From assembly GCF_002807035.1 (NCBI RefSeq), contig NZ_NIUC01000002.1:1-64000 (forward strand): a stretch of 64,000 nucleotides of DNA, read 5' to 3'. Made by a program: the position numbers and the translations under genes. Every line of letters begins with the position of its first letter. The stretch's first letter is position 1. The stretch is from Algoriphagus formosus (GTDB taxonomy: Bacteria; Bacteroidota; Bacteroidia; Cytophagales; Cyclobacteriaceae). The notes under the pieces were generated by a model, which saw only the letters and a program-made list of their open reading frames with translations, ran no database searches and was not told where the DNA came from. Positions 18,787 through 27,774 of the stretch are shown piece after piece.

Positions 18787-18793
18787 TTGTCAA

Positions 18794-20188
18794 TTATAGA
18801 ATGTATTGGGAAAGGTCTCGGTTTTTCACCAAGGTACTTAGACGCTCTTGCACCATTTCCTTTGTCACCATTATCTTCGAATTGGGTTCGATAGTATCCG
18901 GCACATCAAAAAGGAAATCATTTAATAAGTGGGACATGACGGTGTGCAATCTACGGGCACCGATATTTTCCACTTCCTGATTGATCAGAAAAGCAATACG
19001 AGCGATTTCCTCGATGGCCTCATCATTAAATTCAAGCGAAACCTGCTCTGCATCAAAAAGAGCTTGATATTGCTTGGTAAGCGCATTTTTGGGTTCACGA
19101 AGGATACGGGAGAAATCCTCCTGTGTCAAACTCTGAAGCTCGACTCGTATAGGGAATCTACCCTGAAGTTCTGGGATCAAATCAGAAGGCTTACTGACAT
19201 GAAATGCACCTGCTGCTATAAAAAGCACATGGTCTGTGTTGATCACTCCATATTTGGTATTGACGGCAGAGCCTTCTACAATCGGCAGTAGGTCACGCTG
19301 CACACCTTCACGACTTACATCTGGTCCACCTCCATTTTTACCAGACTTGGAAGCCACTTTATCTATCTCATCTATAAAGATGATTCCGTTATTCTCTGCG
19401 AGTTTGATCGCTTCTTCTTTTACCTCGTCAAAATCTACCAACTTCGCTACCTCTTCTTCCAAAAGAATTTTACGGGCTTCGGCTATACTTACTTTTCGCT
19501 TTTTGGTACGCTTGGGCATCATTCCTGAGATCATATCCTGTAGCCCTTGCATGCTGGCATCATCCATCATGCCGTTTCCTATCATACCTACTCCGACTGG
19601 AGGCGCAGACTTCACATTGACCTCAACCTTGCGATCGTCTAGTTCGCCATTCCGAAGCTTTTCTCGGAATCGCTCTCTCGTACGCTCATTCAACTCGCTA
19701 TCATCCGATGGCTCATCATCCGCATTCGCTGCTACGGGAGTTGTCCTGAATCCAGCACCTTTGACTGGAGGAATTAAAATATCCAAGATTTGCTCCTCCA
19801 CAGCTTCAGCTGCCCGAGCTTTTACCGCCTCATTTTTGACCTCTCTCACGAGATGGACAGACTGCTCAACCAGGTCCCTGACCATGCTTTCCACGTCTCG
19901 GCCCACATAGCCTACTTCAGTGAATTTGGATGCTTCCACTTTGGTAAATGGTGCTTGGGCAATTTTTGCCAAGCGACGTGCAATTTCGGTTTTACCAACC
20001 CCAGTTGATCCAATCATCAAGATATTATTGGGGACGATATCCCGTTGAATATCAGATTTGACCATCATCCGACGTATACGATTTCGAAGTGCAATAGCCA
20101 CATTTCGTTTTGCGTCGCCTTGTCCGATGATATATTTATCAAGCTCCACGACAATTTGACTAGGAGTAAGAGATTCTATTTTATTCAT
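18794..20188 (-). CDS. hslU: HslU, ATPase subunit of the HslVU protease
   Basis: Protein of 464 residues. AAA+ protein with N-terminal SQIVVELDKYIIGQ, Walker A GSTGVGKTEIARR (about 57-69), pore loop GYVGRDVES, an inserted I-domain (about 105-240, acidic and variable), Walker B IIFIDEIDKV and the C-terminal SQYIL tail that inserts into HslV. It unfolds substrates for the HslV threonine peptidase. No hslV gene is in the window, so the partner must be elsewhere. It lies 58 nt downstream of lon on the same strand and may be co-transcribed with it. Confidence 0.96.
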   Translation of the reverse strand: MNKIESLTPSQIVVELDKYIIGQGDAKRNVAIALRNRIRRMMVKSDIQRDIVPNNILMIGSTGVGKTEIARRLAKIAQAPFTKVEASKFTEVGYVGRDVESMVRDLVEQSVHLVREVKNEAVKARAAEAVEEQILDILIPPVKGAGFRTTPVAANADDEPSDDSELNERTRERFREKLRNGELDDRKVEVNVKSAPPVGVGMIGNGMMDDASMQGLQDMISGMMPKRTKKRKVSIAEARKILLEEEVAKLVDFDEVKEEAIKLAENNGIIFIDEIDKVASKSGKNGGGPDVSREGVQRDLLPIVEGSAVNTKYGVINTDHVLFIAAGAFHVSKPSDLIPELQGRFPIRVELQSLTQEDFSRILREPKNALTKQYQALFDAEQVSLEFNDEAIEEIARIAFLINQEVENIGARRLHTVMSHLLNDFLFDVPDTIEPNSKIMVTKEMVQERLSTLVKNRDLSQYIL

Positions 20189-20246
20189 TTCAATGTTCTT
20201 TTAGTAAACAACCGGATTGATTCGCGGCTGTTTGGATGATTTTCAA

Positions 20247-22718
20247 TCAGCCTTTCTTCTCATCTGGAAAAGAAAACTGTAAAGGCCTATCCACTTTTGA
20301 CTTCAAGAGCGCAATGTCCAATACCTCGCTGACTCGATCCACAAAGTGAAATTCCAATCCTTTGAGGTAATTTTCGTCGATCTCATCGATATCCCGCTTA
20401 TTCTTTTTGCAAAGAATGATTTCTTTGATTCCTGCACGCTTAGCCGCTAAGATTTTTTCCTTTATCCCTCCGACAGGCATGACCTTACCAATTAGGCTGA
20501 TTTCTCCAGTCATAGCGAGCTTCGTTTTTACCTTACGCTGCGTATAGACAGAAGCCATTGCAGTTAGCATGGTGATACCAGCTGAAGGACCATCCTTGGG
20601 AACAGCTCCAGCAGGAACGTGTACGTGCAAATCATAATGCTCAAACACCCGGTGATCAATTCCAAGCTCCTCTGCTCTCGATTTGAGATAAGAAAGCGCG
20701 GTCATTGCAGATTCCTTCATCACATCACCAAGTTGACCGGAAAGTGTAAGTTTTCCCTTTCCTCTGCTCAAGCTCGATTCAATGAACAGTATTTCTCCTC
20801 CCACACTGGTCCATGCCAGACCCGTAACTACTCCGGCAATGGTATTGTCTTGATAAGTTTCCTTATCAAAAATCTCCGAACCCAATATCTTACGAACTGC
20901 CTCGGCGTTGACCTTCGGGTCATATTCCTCCTCCATCGCAATAGACTTGGCGATATTCCTCACAACTTTACCGATAGCTCGCTCCAAATTCCTCACACCA
21001 GATTCGCGAGTGTAATCTTCAATTATTTTCACCAAAGCAGCCTTGTCAAAACGAATCTGACTGGCCTTTAAGCCATGCTCTTTCCGCTGCTTAGGTACCA
21101 AGTGGCGTTTGGCTATTTCCACCTTTTCCTCTTGGGTATAGCCTGTCACCTCGATGATTTCCATTCTATCCCGTAGGGCAGGCTGGATCGTATCAAGGGA
21201 ATTAGCCGTAGCGATGAAAAGCACCTTACTCAGATCATATTCTACCTCCAGGAAATTATCCATGAAGGCAAAGTTTTGCTCAGGATCTAATACCTCTAGA
21301 AAAGCTGAACTTGGATCACCACGGAAATCAGAAGATAGCTTATCGATTTCATCCAAAACGAATACCGGATTGGAAGTTTTGACCTTCTTCATGTTCTGAA
21401 TTACCTTACCGGGCATCGCACCGACATAGGTTTTCCGATGTCCCCGGATCTCAGCTTCGTCATGAAGTCCTCCCAAAGACATTCGAATATACTTTCGCCC
21501 TAAGGCCTTAGCGACAGACTTTCCAAGGGAAGTTTTACCCACTCCAGGAGGGCCATAAAGGCAAAGAATGGGGCCTTTCAAGTCATTTTTCAATTTCAAT
21601 ACAGCCAAGTACTCGATGATCCGTTCTTTGACTTTATCCAAGCCAAAGTGATCGGCATCTAGCACCTTTCGAGCATGCTTCAGATCAAAATTATCTTGGG
21701 TGAACTCATTCCAAGGCAATTCGACCATGGTCTCGGCATAATTCAATGCAATTGGGTACTCTGCTGCCGATGGGTTAATCCGTAGAATTTTATCAAGCTC
21801 TTTTTCGAAATGCTTTTTGACCTCAGCTGGCCAGTTTTTCTTTTCCCCTCTCATTCGGAGGTCTTCGACTTCCTTTTCGGGTCCTTCTTCACCCAGCTCT
21901 GTCTGGAGAACTTTCATCTGCTGACGCAGAAAATAATCCCGCTGCTGCTGATCGATATCGGTATGCACCTTTTTTTGGATTTCGGACTTCAGCTCCAGCA
22001 TCTGAATATCCTTCATCATGTACTCCAAAAGTAGCGTAGCTCTTTCTACTCCATCGTTGATTTCCAAAAGACGCTGCTTAGACTCTACAGGAGCATTGAT
22101 ATTGGAAGAAAGAAAATGGGTTAGAAATGGTGTATTATCAATATTATCTAGGGCTACCTGTGCCTCCCGTGGGATTTCAGGATTTAAATGTAAAATGCGA
22201 ACGGCAGCATCTTTGAGAGACTCTTCCAATGCCTGAATTCGCTTTGAGCTTTTCGGGAAGTTTTCTTCCAAGTATTTTACTTTCGCAATAAAATAAGGAT
22301 CCTCAGTAACCTGTTCAGTGATTTGGAACCTTTTCTTACCCTGAATGATGATTGTGGTATTTCCATCGGGAAGCACGATCATTTTGACGATTTTCGCGAC
22401 GGTACCAATTTGATAGATGTCTTCCCAGCTTGGGTCATCTGTATTCGGATTGATCTGGGCACAAACTCCGATTAGTTTATCGCCTTTTTGTGCTTTTTTG
22501 ACCAGTTTGATAGAGCGCTGTCTTCCTACAGTGATCGGTATGACCACACCCGGAAACAGCACTGTGTTTCTCACTGAAAGTATTGGAATCTCTTCCTTTA
22601 ATGTATCTGACACCTGCTGACTGTCATCCTCCTCAGTGATCAATTGGATGAGGTCACCCTCATTGGCAAAGTCACTGACCATCAAATTTTCAAGCAGGGA
22701 TTTTTCGAATTGACTCAT
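20247..22718 (-). CDS. lon: Lon ATP-dependent protease
   Basis: Protein of 823 residues. The LAN substrate-binding domain (about 45-240, ILSVRNTVLFPGVV) is followed by a coiled coil, an AAA+ module with Walker A GPPGVGKTSLGKS and Walker B VFVLDEIDK, and a C-terminal protease domain with the serine in PKDGPSAG (S712) and the dyad lysine in GGIKEKILAAKRAG. It degrades misfolded and regulatory cytosolic proteins. The gene precedes hslU on the same strand. A GACAG-N5-CTGTC inverted repeat lies 12 nt upstream of the start codon (22730..22744). Confidence 0.97.
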   Translation of the reverse strand: MSQFEKSLLENLMVSDFANEGDLIQLITEEDDSQQVSDTLKEEIPILSVRNTVLFPGVVIPITVGRQRSIKLVKKAQKGDKLIGVCAQINPNTDDPSWEDIYQIGTVAKIVKMIVLPDGNTTIIIQGKKRFQITEQVTEDPYFIAKVKYLEENFPKSSKRIQALEESLKDAAVRILHLNPEIPREAQVALDNIDNTPFLTHFLSSNINAPVESKQRLLEINDGVERATLLLEYMMKDIQMLELKSEIQKKVHTDIDQQQRDYFLRQQMKVLQTELGEEGPEKEVEDLRMRGEKKNWPAEVKKHFEKELDKILRINPSAAEYPIALNYAETMVELPWNEFTQDNFDLKHARKVLDADHFGLDKVKERIIEYLAVLKLKNDLKGPILCLYGPPGVGKTSLGKSVAKALGRKYIRMSLGGLHDEAEIRGHRKTYVGAMPGKVIQNMKKVKTSNPVFVLDEIDKLSSDFRGDPSSAFLEVLDPEQNFAFMDNFLEVEYDLSKVLFIATANSLDTIQPALRDRMEIIEVTGYTQEEKVEIAKRHLVPKQRKEHGLKASQIRFDKAALVKIIEDYTRESGVRNLERAIGKVVRNIAKSIAMEEEYDPKVNAEAVRKILGSEIFDKETYQDNTIAGVVTGLAWTSVGGEILFIESSLSRGKGKLTLSGQLGDVMKESAMTALSYLKSRAEELGIDHRVFEHYDLHVHVPAGAVPKDGPSAGITMLTAMASVYTQRKVKTKLAMTGEISLIGKVMPVGGIKEKILAAKRAGIKEIILCKKNKRDIDEIDENYLKGLEFHFVDRVSEVLDIALLKSKVDRPLQFSFPDEKKG

Positions 22719-22729
22719 ATAGACATTTT

Positions 22730-22744
22730 GACAGACAAGCTGTC
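22730..22744. promoter_or_regulatory. GACAG-N5-CTGTC inverted repeat before lon
   Basis: Perfect 5-bp arms with a 5-nt spacer, located between the putative terminator at 22756..22792 and the lon start, where an operator would be expected. No regulator can be named. Confidence 0.3.
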
Positions 22745-22755
22745 GGTTTTGGCTT

Positions 22756-22792
22756 AAATAAAAGAAGAACCTTCAATCTACAAAGGTTCTTC
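22756..22792 (-). terminator. Terminator-like hairpin upstream of lon
   Basis: GAAGAACCTT pairs perfectly with AAGGTTCTTC; on the minus strand the T-rich TTTTATTTAA follows. It would end transcription coming from the 22793..22997 gap or from the TIG-lipoprotein gene. Confidence 0.55.
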
Positions 22793-22998
22793 CATAAAGT
22801 TCAATGGCTGTGCCAAAGCTTATTCGGGTCAGATTGGCAGACCTTAGGATTAAAAGTACCCAAAGTCTTTCCAGAATCTCATGATAATATCTCGACGTAG
22901 CGACGGAAAATAGCGAATTCGAGCATTGCCTAGAATATTACCATCTCAAACTCAAATTGTTCCTGCTTTTTTTAAGTCTGGATTGTTTAAAAAAAGAT
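22793..22998 (-). ncRNA. Possible small RNA or gene remnant between the TIG lipoprotein and lon (tentative)
   Basis: The gap has a TATTTTTG -7-like element at its upstream end (22999..23006, no clear -33) and a terminator-like hairpin at its downstream end, so a transcript of about 230 nt is possible. In one frame a stop-free stretch of about 30 codons (22850..22945) ends in RFWKDFGYF and a TAA. It has no good start and an in-frame TGA precedes it, so it could be a decayed gene end. I do not recognise it as a known RNA family. Confidence 0.25.
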
Positions 22999-25070
22999 CA
23001 AAAATAACTCTGATCAAACTCCCAGATTAACTGTATCCCGATTTGATAAAACATGCCATTAAACCCAAAGGTAAAGCCTTCCAGAAAATTAAATTGGCCA
23101 ACTCCTCGGTCCCATTTTTCAAATGAATCTGTCCCCCACCTAATTCGTAAGTCATGGTTTTGACTAAATTGGGGAAAAACATAGTCTCCCACTGCTACCG
23201 ATGGGAAGCGTAACACTTGATAGTTTTCCAGGTAGGTCTTTTCAGTGATCCAGCTTTCGGTAGATGGATTGAAGGATTTCAACACCAGCCTTTCTTGATT
23301 AGAAACTATTTCGTTTGAAAAGGCATATTTCTTTCCTTGAAAATCAAAAATAGAATATGGTTTACTCACCTCTCTATAGCCTTTGAACTCGCCCGGCAAC
23401 TGAACCCATTCTCGTGTTGATAGGTCTAGCTTATACCTATTTTTGGAATACGTGATATCAAACTCACCTCTGACAAATCCTCCTTCGATATAAAATGCCC
23501 CATCCTGAGCATACATAGCTTCTGGCTGTTCGATAAGGAAAGGCATAGACGGAAAGACCTGTTTATCTCCAGTATTTGGATCAATGACAGTCAAAACACC
23601 TCCTTCATTTCCGTAGGAGTAGTAATCATCATAAAGAAACAGTTTTTGCCCATCTGTGAGAAGGTAGTAATAAACAAATTTATCGTATCCAGTTACAGGA
23701 AGAGTAAACAATTGGGTAACCTTTCTATTTTTTGGATCAATTCGAAAAACCCTCCTTCCATCTCTTTGGTAAACAAAATCACCAACGGTCACGATAGATG
23801 ACTCGCCGTAGGTCAACTGCACTCCGCTGTAAGACATGATGGGAATACCCGGATCCGTCAAGAAAACCTCCGCAGAGTTATTTGAAACCTTTCCAGCCAC
23901 TTTTGACCGAACTCGGATTTGTCTTCCATAGGGATGCTCTTTGTAGTTCAATTGAAAAGAATAAGTGTCATTCGTAACGGAAATTGGCTGAAAATAAAGC
24001 CCTCCTTCGTCTAAAATAATCTCATTGGCCTCTGGAATTTCAGAATTGAAATTGACCCCCTTTAAACTAATCGTATTACCAAGTTTAACCCTGATAGATT
24101 GATCAGGCTCAAGTTCGGTTGGATTGAGGCGAACCGCATTTTCCAAGTCATAGGTCTTTCCCCTTACTACAACACTGAGCTTTGGATTCAGGCTTTCAAA
24201 AGCCACTTTGGACTGGAAAAAGATTACGCTATCTGTATATACAGCGTCCAATGTCCTTTCCTCCCCATTGGCCAATCGTGCAATCACATAAGAAGCATCT
24301 GACCGCATGTATTTTCCCTTAATCTCCAATCTGGGCCCATAATTCTGTGGAACAGGGTTAATTGAGAATTCGGGTTCCCTAAATTTCACTTCTTCAATTA
24401 TACCCAAAGATTTACCCGCTATATCAAATGAAAATTCCAGATATGAAGATGATTGATAGGGAGCATTGAAGGAAAGCATTGAGGGTAGAAGGAATCGAAA
24501 GCTTTCCTTTTGCAAATCAAAAACAGTAACTGCCTGTCCATTGACGCTTACCGCATAGTTACTGATTTGATTACTCAGATTCTTTCCAAAAACTGTCACT
24601 GTATCACCGAAATACAAAGGTTCGGCATATTGCAACCTTTCAAATTGAAAACCGGATGTGGTCTGACTGGTAAAACTTAATGGGCTGGAATAAACAGTAT
24701 ATTCAGCTGTTTTCAGATAAGCTCTTACTGCATACCTTTTGCCACCTTGCAATCCAGCTTTGGCTATTTCCGAAAAAGATTCCGAAGGTGCTCCTGAAAA
24801 AGCAATTTGCTCACCACCTCCAATTTTTGGACCTTCTGTTTCGCCGTATTCAAAATTAGTGGTTTGAGCATAGATAAATCCATGCTCTATGATTTGATCC
24901 GAACCAAAATCCTGAATAGTAGCTGAAAACTTAACTCCAAGAGAAGCTTCATTTTCCACTGCACTCATCTTTACCTGAGGATTTGTGCGGGGAACTACTT
25001 GCTCTTCACTGCAACTAGCTACCAAAATGAAAGCCATTGCGGAAATGAGGGATATGCGTAAACTTTTCAT
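22998..25070 (-). CDS. TIG-domain lipoprotein with C-terminal propeller-like region
   Basis: Protein of 690 residues with a lipoprotein signal (lipobox VAS-C, C20). The N-terminal part looks like a fibronectin/Ig-like repeat (about 30-130). It is followed by one or more IPT/TIG domains (about 140-410), with ISNYAVSVNG and the phrase LGNTISLKGVNF typical of TIG. The last about 270 residues hold kelch-like repeats (YQRDGRRVFRIDP and GVLTVIDPNTGD), suggesting a beta-propeller. It is probably on the outer membrane. The start directly follows the stop of the upstream barrel-like gene (TAA then ATG, no gap), so the two are an operon. The function is unknown. Confidence 0.75.
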   Translation of the reverse strand: MKSLRISLISAMAFILVASCSEEQVVPRTNPQVKMSAVENEASLGVKFSATIQDFGSDQIIEHGFIYAQTTNFEYGETEGPKIGGGEQIAFSGAPSESFSEIAKAGLQGGKRYAVRAYLKTAEYTVYSSPLSFTSQTTSGFQFERLQYAEPLYFGDTVTVFGKNLSNQISNYAVSVNGQAVTVFDLQKESFRFLLPSMLSFNAPYQSSSYLEFSFDIAGKSLGIIEEVKFREPEFSINPVPQNYGPRLEIKGKYMRSDASYVIARLANGEERTLDAVYTDSVIFFQSKVAFESLNPKLSVVVRGKTYDLENAVRLNPTELEPDQSIRVKLGNTISLKGVNFNSEIPEANEIILDEGGLYFQPISVTNDTYSFQLNYKEHPYGRQIRVRSKVAGKVSNNSAEVFLTDPGIPIMSYSGVQLTYGESSIVTVGDFVYQRDGRRVFRIDPKNRKVTQLFTLPVTGYDKFVYYYLLTDGQKLFLYDDYYSYGNEGGVLTVIDPNTGDKQVFPSMPFLIEQPEAMYAQDGAFYIEGGFVRGEFDITYSKNRYKLDLSTREWVQLPGEFKGYREVSKPYSIFDFQGKKYAFSNEIVSNQERLVLKSFNPSTESWITEKTYLENYQVLRFPSVAVGDYVFPQFSQNHDLRIRWGTDSFEKWDRGVGQFNFLEGFTFGFNGMFYQIGIQLIWEFDQSYF

Positions 25071-26306
25071 TTATCTAAATCGAATACCTGTGGAAATTGA
25101 AAAAATCAAACTGGAATGACTACGACTATTATTGGGTAGCTCTACATTGAATATATCTGATATGGGCATCACTTGGGCTTCTATCAGAAGCTGTAAATCT
25201 GAACCTATTGGTGTAATACTAGAAAGCTTGGCTCCATAAGTCACGGTAGAAGAGAGACCCTGTACATGGTTTCGGTCAAAGGTAACTACCTCGGTTCGAC
25301 TGGAATTCCAATTATTTATCCTGCCATTCTCATAGGTGATTTCCTGCGAAACAACTGAAACCATTGGGCCTCCCGAAAAGACTGTGCGACCCTTTTTCAA
25401 GAAGAGATAATTGAGATAAATGGGAAAATGAATTCTTGTTCCATTAAATGGCTGTTCGCCAATTTCGAGTGATCCGTTTGATCCTTCAAAACTTGAATTG
25501 ATCTCCCCTGAGAATGAGGAATAATATGCTCTCAATTCCAACTGAAAACGAGGTGTATTTCTAAAAGAGTGCAAAGTCAGTCCACCGAAAAAATGCGGGT
25601 AGGCTGAAATTGAAATTTGATCCTGCCGAGACTGGCTGACTTTCTCCCCAATGAAATTTTCAGCAGAAACCCCAACTCCCAAAGCAAATCCTAATTTTAA
25701 GAATGGAGACCGATCTACAAAAACATCATAAGACTGACCCTGACACTTATGATACATTTCGAGAAGATCAATCAGTTTAGACTCTACCAAGTCTGACTTC
25801 TCAATAGAAGCTGCAAGCTGTGTCCCACATTCTCCTTCCATCAGAGTCTTAAGTGTAGCAACATATTCTCTAATCTGCTTGCTAACTTTTTGTCCCTGAT
25901 AGACTACCGTCCGGTTTGACTTTTTCAATTCGAAAAGATCGGAACCATTATCGATATAAAAATCACCCACAAACTTCACCAACGAAAGAGAGGAGCTAAA
26001 TAGAAGTTGTCCAAAAACAAAGTTGCCTTTTGCAGGAATTTCATAGGTTCTGAAAACCCGGCCAGATTCAAAACCAAACTCAAGAAGCTCCCCTGGTAGA
26101 AAAACCTCAACCTCTCCTCCCTGTGTAAGAAACTCGATTTGATCGAAAGTCACTTTTTTAAAATCCATTAAAATCTGACCTTGCACCTTCTGCCCATCAA
26201 GCCGAACAATGTAATCTTGGGCACTTTGTGAAGGAGGAGAAACTGCTTGACCCAGCACTGTAAGCTGGAAAAGCAGAGTGGAAAGCAATAGGAAAATTAG
26301 CCTCAT
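25071..26306 (-). CDS. Putative outer membrane beta-barrel protein, unknown function
   Basis: Protein of 411 residues with a signal peptide (1-20, ending VLGQA). The N-terminal half is a soluble domain with one region of beta-strands (DYIVRLDGQKVQGQ). The C-terminal half (about 205-411) resembles a PorT/OmpA-type barrel with alternating aromatic strands (FLKLGFALGVGVSAENF, HFFGGLTLHSF) and ends FSISTGIRFR. It is immediately upstream of, and coupled to, the TIG-domain lipoprotein. I do not recognise a specific family. Confidence 0.7.
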   Translation of the reverse strand: MRLIFLLLSTLLFQLTVLGQAVSPPSQSAQDYIVRLDGQKVQGQILMDFKKVTFDQIEFLTQGGEVEVFLPGELLEFGFESGRVFRTYEIPAKGNFVFGQLLFSSSLSLVKFVGDFYIDNGSDLFELKKSNRTVVYQGQKVSKQIREYVATLKTLMEGECGTQLAASIEKSDLVESKLIDLLEMYHKCQGQSYDVFVDRSPFLKLGFALGVGVSAENFIGEKVSQSRQDQISISAYPHFFGGLTLHSFRNTPRFQLELRAYYSSFSGEINSSFEGSNGSLEIGEQPFNGTRIHFPIYLNYLFLKKGRTVFSGGPMVSVVSQEITYENGRINNWNSSRTEVVTFDRNHVQGLSSTVTYGAKLSSITPIGSDLQLLIEAQVMPISDIFNVELPNNSRSHSSLIFSISTGIRFR

Positions 26307-26401
26307 AAATCAATCTTATAGTTGGGCGAAAATCAGAAAAAAATGATTAAAAACTACAGCTTCCTTAAAATAAATTTTTCTTTTGATTCTCGTCAAAAAA
26401 T

Positions 26402-26432
26402 AAAAAACCGAGCCTTATGACTCGGTTTTTTT
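26402..26432 (-). terminator. Terminator of dxr-rseP
   Basis: AAAAAACCGAG/CTCGGTTTTTTT with loop CCTTATGA. It has T runs on both strands; the minus orientation follows rseP by 23 nt. Confidence 0.85.
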
Positions 26433-26454
26433 ACTTGGTAAATTCTCGAGGCCA

Positions 26455-27774
26455 TCAACCTCCTGTAAATATTTTCAAAATGTCATTTCCTATCGCGAAT
26501 ACCATCAAAACCAAGAGAATTACCATTCCGACTTTTTGGGCATTTTCCAAGAATTTATCCGAAGGAGCTCTTCCGGATACCATCTCATACAACAGGAACA
26601 TCACGTGACCTCCATCCAAGGCCGGAATCGGCAATAAGTTCATAAAGGCCAAGATCATGGAAATCAAACCAGTGATACTCCAAAATTTACCCCAATCCCA
26701 AGAATTGCCATAGATTTTTGCCATTCCAATAGGACCACTCACATTCTTCGCAGAGACCTCACCGGTAAACATCTTACCCAAAGCCTTGGCGTTGATGATC
26801 ACCACTCCAAATGCTCGCTCCGTTCCTTTGCTCAAAGCTTCAGCGAAACCAAATTGTCGCTTCACAGGCTCAATCAGTGGATTGGCTGCTATTCCGATCG
26901 TTCCTTCAGCTGATACAGGAACTCTAACAGTGTCCCTTACTCCATCGGATTCAATTAAAAGTTGCGCTTCTTGAGTTTTTAAGTCAGCTAGGGCCGACTG
27001 TAATTCATCAAAATAATATACCTGCTGACCATTGACAGCTAAAATCTTGTCTCCTTCTTCCAGTCCTGCTGTCTCAGCAGCCTCTCCAGGTGCCACATCC
27101 AAAATCTCAAAAGGAAAGCGGATCGAAACAAACTTAGCGAAGGCTTCCTCGGAATTGAATGAATTGATAAAGCCTCTCGGAATTTCGATTTTGACCTGCT
27201 CCCCATTACGATCTACGGTGTAGTATCCATTTTCTGAAAGCAGCACACTGCCACTGCTCAGTTCATTTAGGCTTTGGTAAGGTTGACCGTTTACATCTAA
27301 GATTTTGTCTCCGGTCTGAAAACCTATGGATTCACCGTATTCGTATGCAACAATTCCATTTTCGATAATCTGATCTCTAGAAAAATAGGTCTCTCCGTTA
27401 TTGTAAACCAGGATCACAAAAATAATTATACCTGTAATCACATTGACTATAATCCCTCCCAGCATTACGATCAGCCTTTGCCAGGCTGGCTTAGATCTAA
27501 ACTCCCAAGGCTGAGGTTCAGTAGAAAGCTGCTCTGTATCCATGGACTCATCGACCATACCGGATATTTTCACAAAGCCCCCTAAAGGAATGGCTCCAAT
27601 CGAATATTCTGTCTCTCCCCACTGAAATCCCGCAATTTTAGGAGGAAAACCAATCGAAAATTTTTCCACCCGCATGCCAAACATCTTGGCAGTCAATAAG
27701 TGACCCAACTCGTGCAAGCCTACTAGGATTGATAATCCCAATAAGAGCTGGCCCACCATAATCAATGTATCCAT
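26455..27774 (-). CDS. rseP: RseP-type site-2 intramembrane metalloprotease
   Basis: Protein of 439 residues of family M50. The zinc motif HELGH (21-25) is in the first membrane helix and the third ligand region is NLLPIPALDGGH near residue 390. Two PDZ domains lie between (about 120-300). Four membrane helices are apparent. RseP cleaves anti-sigma factors and leftover signal peptides within the inner membrane. The start codon overlaps the dxr stop by one base (TAATG), a gene order seen widely, so the two are co-expressed. Confidence 0.95.
   Translation of the reverse strand: MDTLIMVGQLLLGLSILVGLHELGHLLTAKMFGMRVEKFSIGFPPKIAGFQWGETEYSIGAIPLGGFVKISGMVDESMDTEQLSTEPQPWEFRSKPAWQRLIVMLGGIIVNVITGIIIFVILVYNNGETYFSRDQIIENGIVAYEYGESIGFQTGDKILDVNGQPYQSLNELSSGSVLLSENGYYTVDRNGEQVKIEIPRGFINSFNSEEAFAKFVSIRFPFEILDVAPGEAAETAGLEEGDKILAVNGQQVYYFDELQSALADLKTQEAQLLIESDGVRDTVRVPVSAEGTIGIAANPLIEPVKRQFGFAEALSKGTERAFGVVIINAKALGKMFTGEVSAKNVSGPIGMAKIYGNSWDWGKFWSITGLISMILAFMNLLPIPALDGGHVMFLLYEMVSGRAPSDKFLENAQKVGMVILLVLMVFAIGNDILKIFTGG

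Noticed and set aside
18929-20239. Long plus-strand frames opposite hslU
   Set aside because: Antisense shadows of hslU; low-complexity Ser/Thr-rich translation with no domain.
20619-21071. 150-codon plus-strand frame opposite lon
   Set aside because: Antisense to a strongly conserved gene and without recognisable motif.
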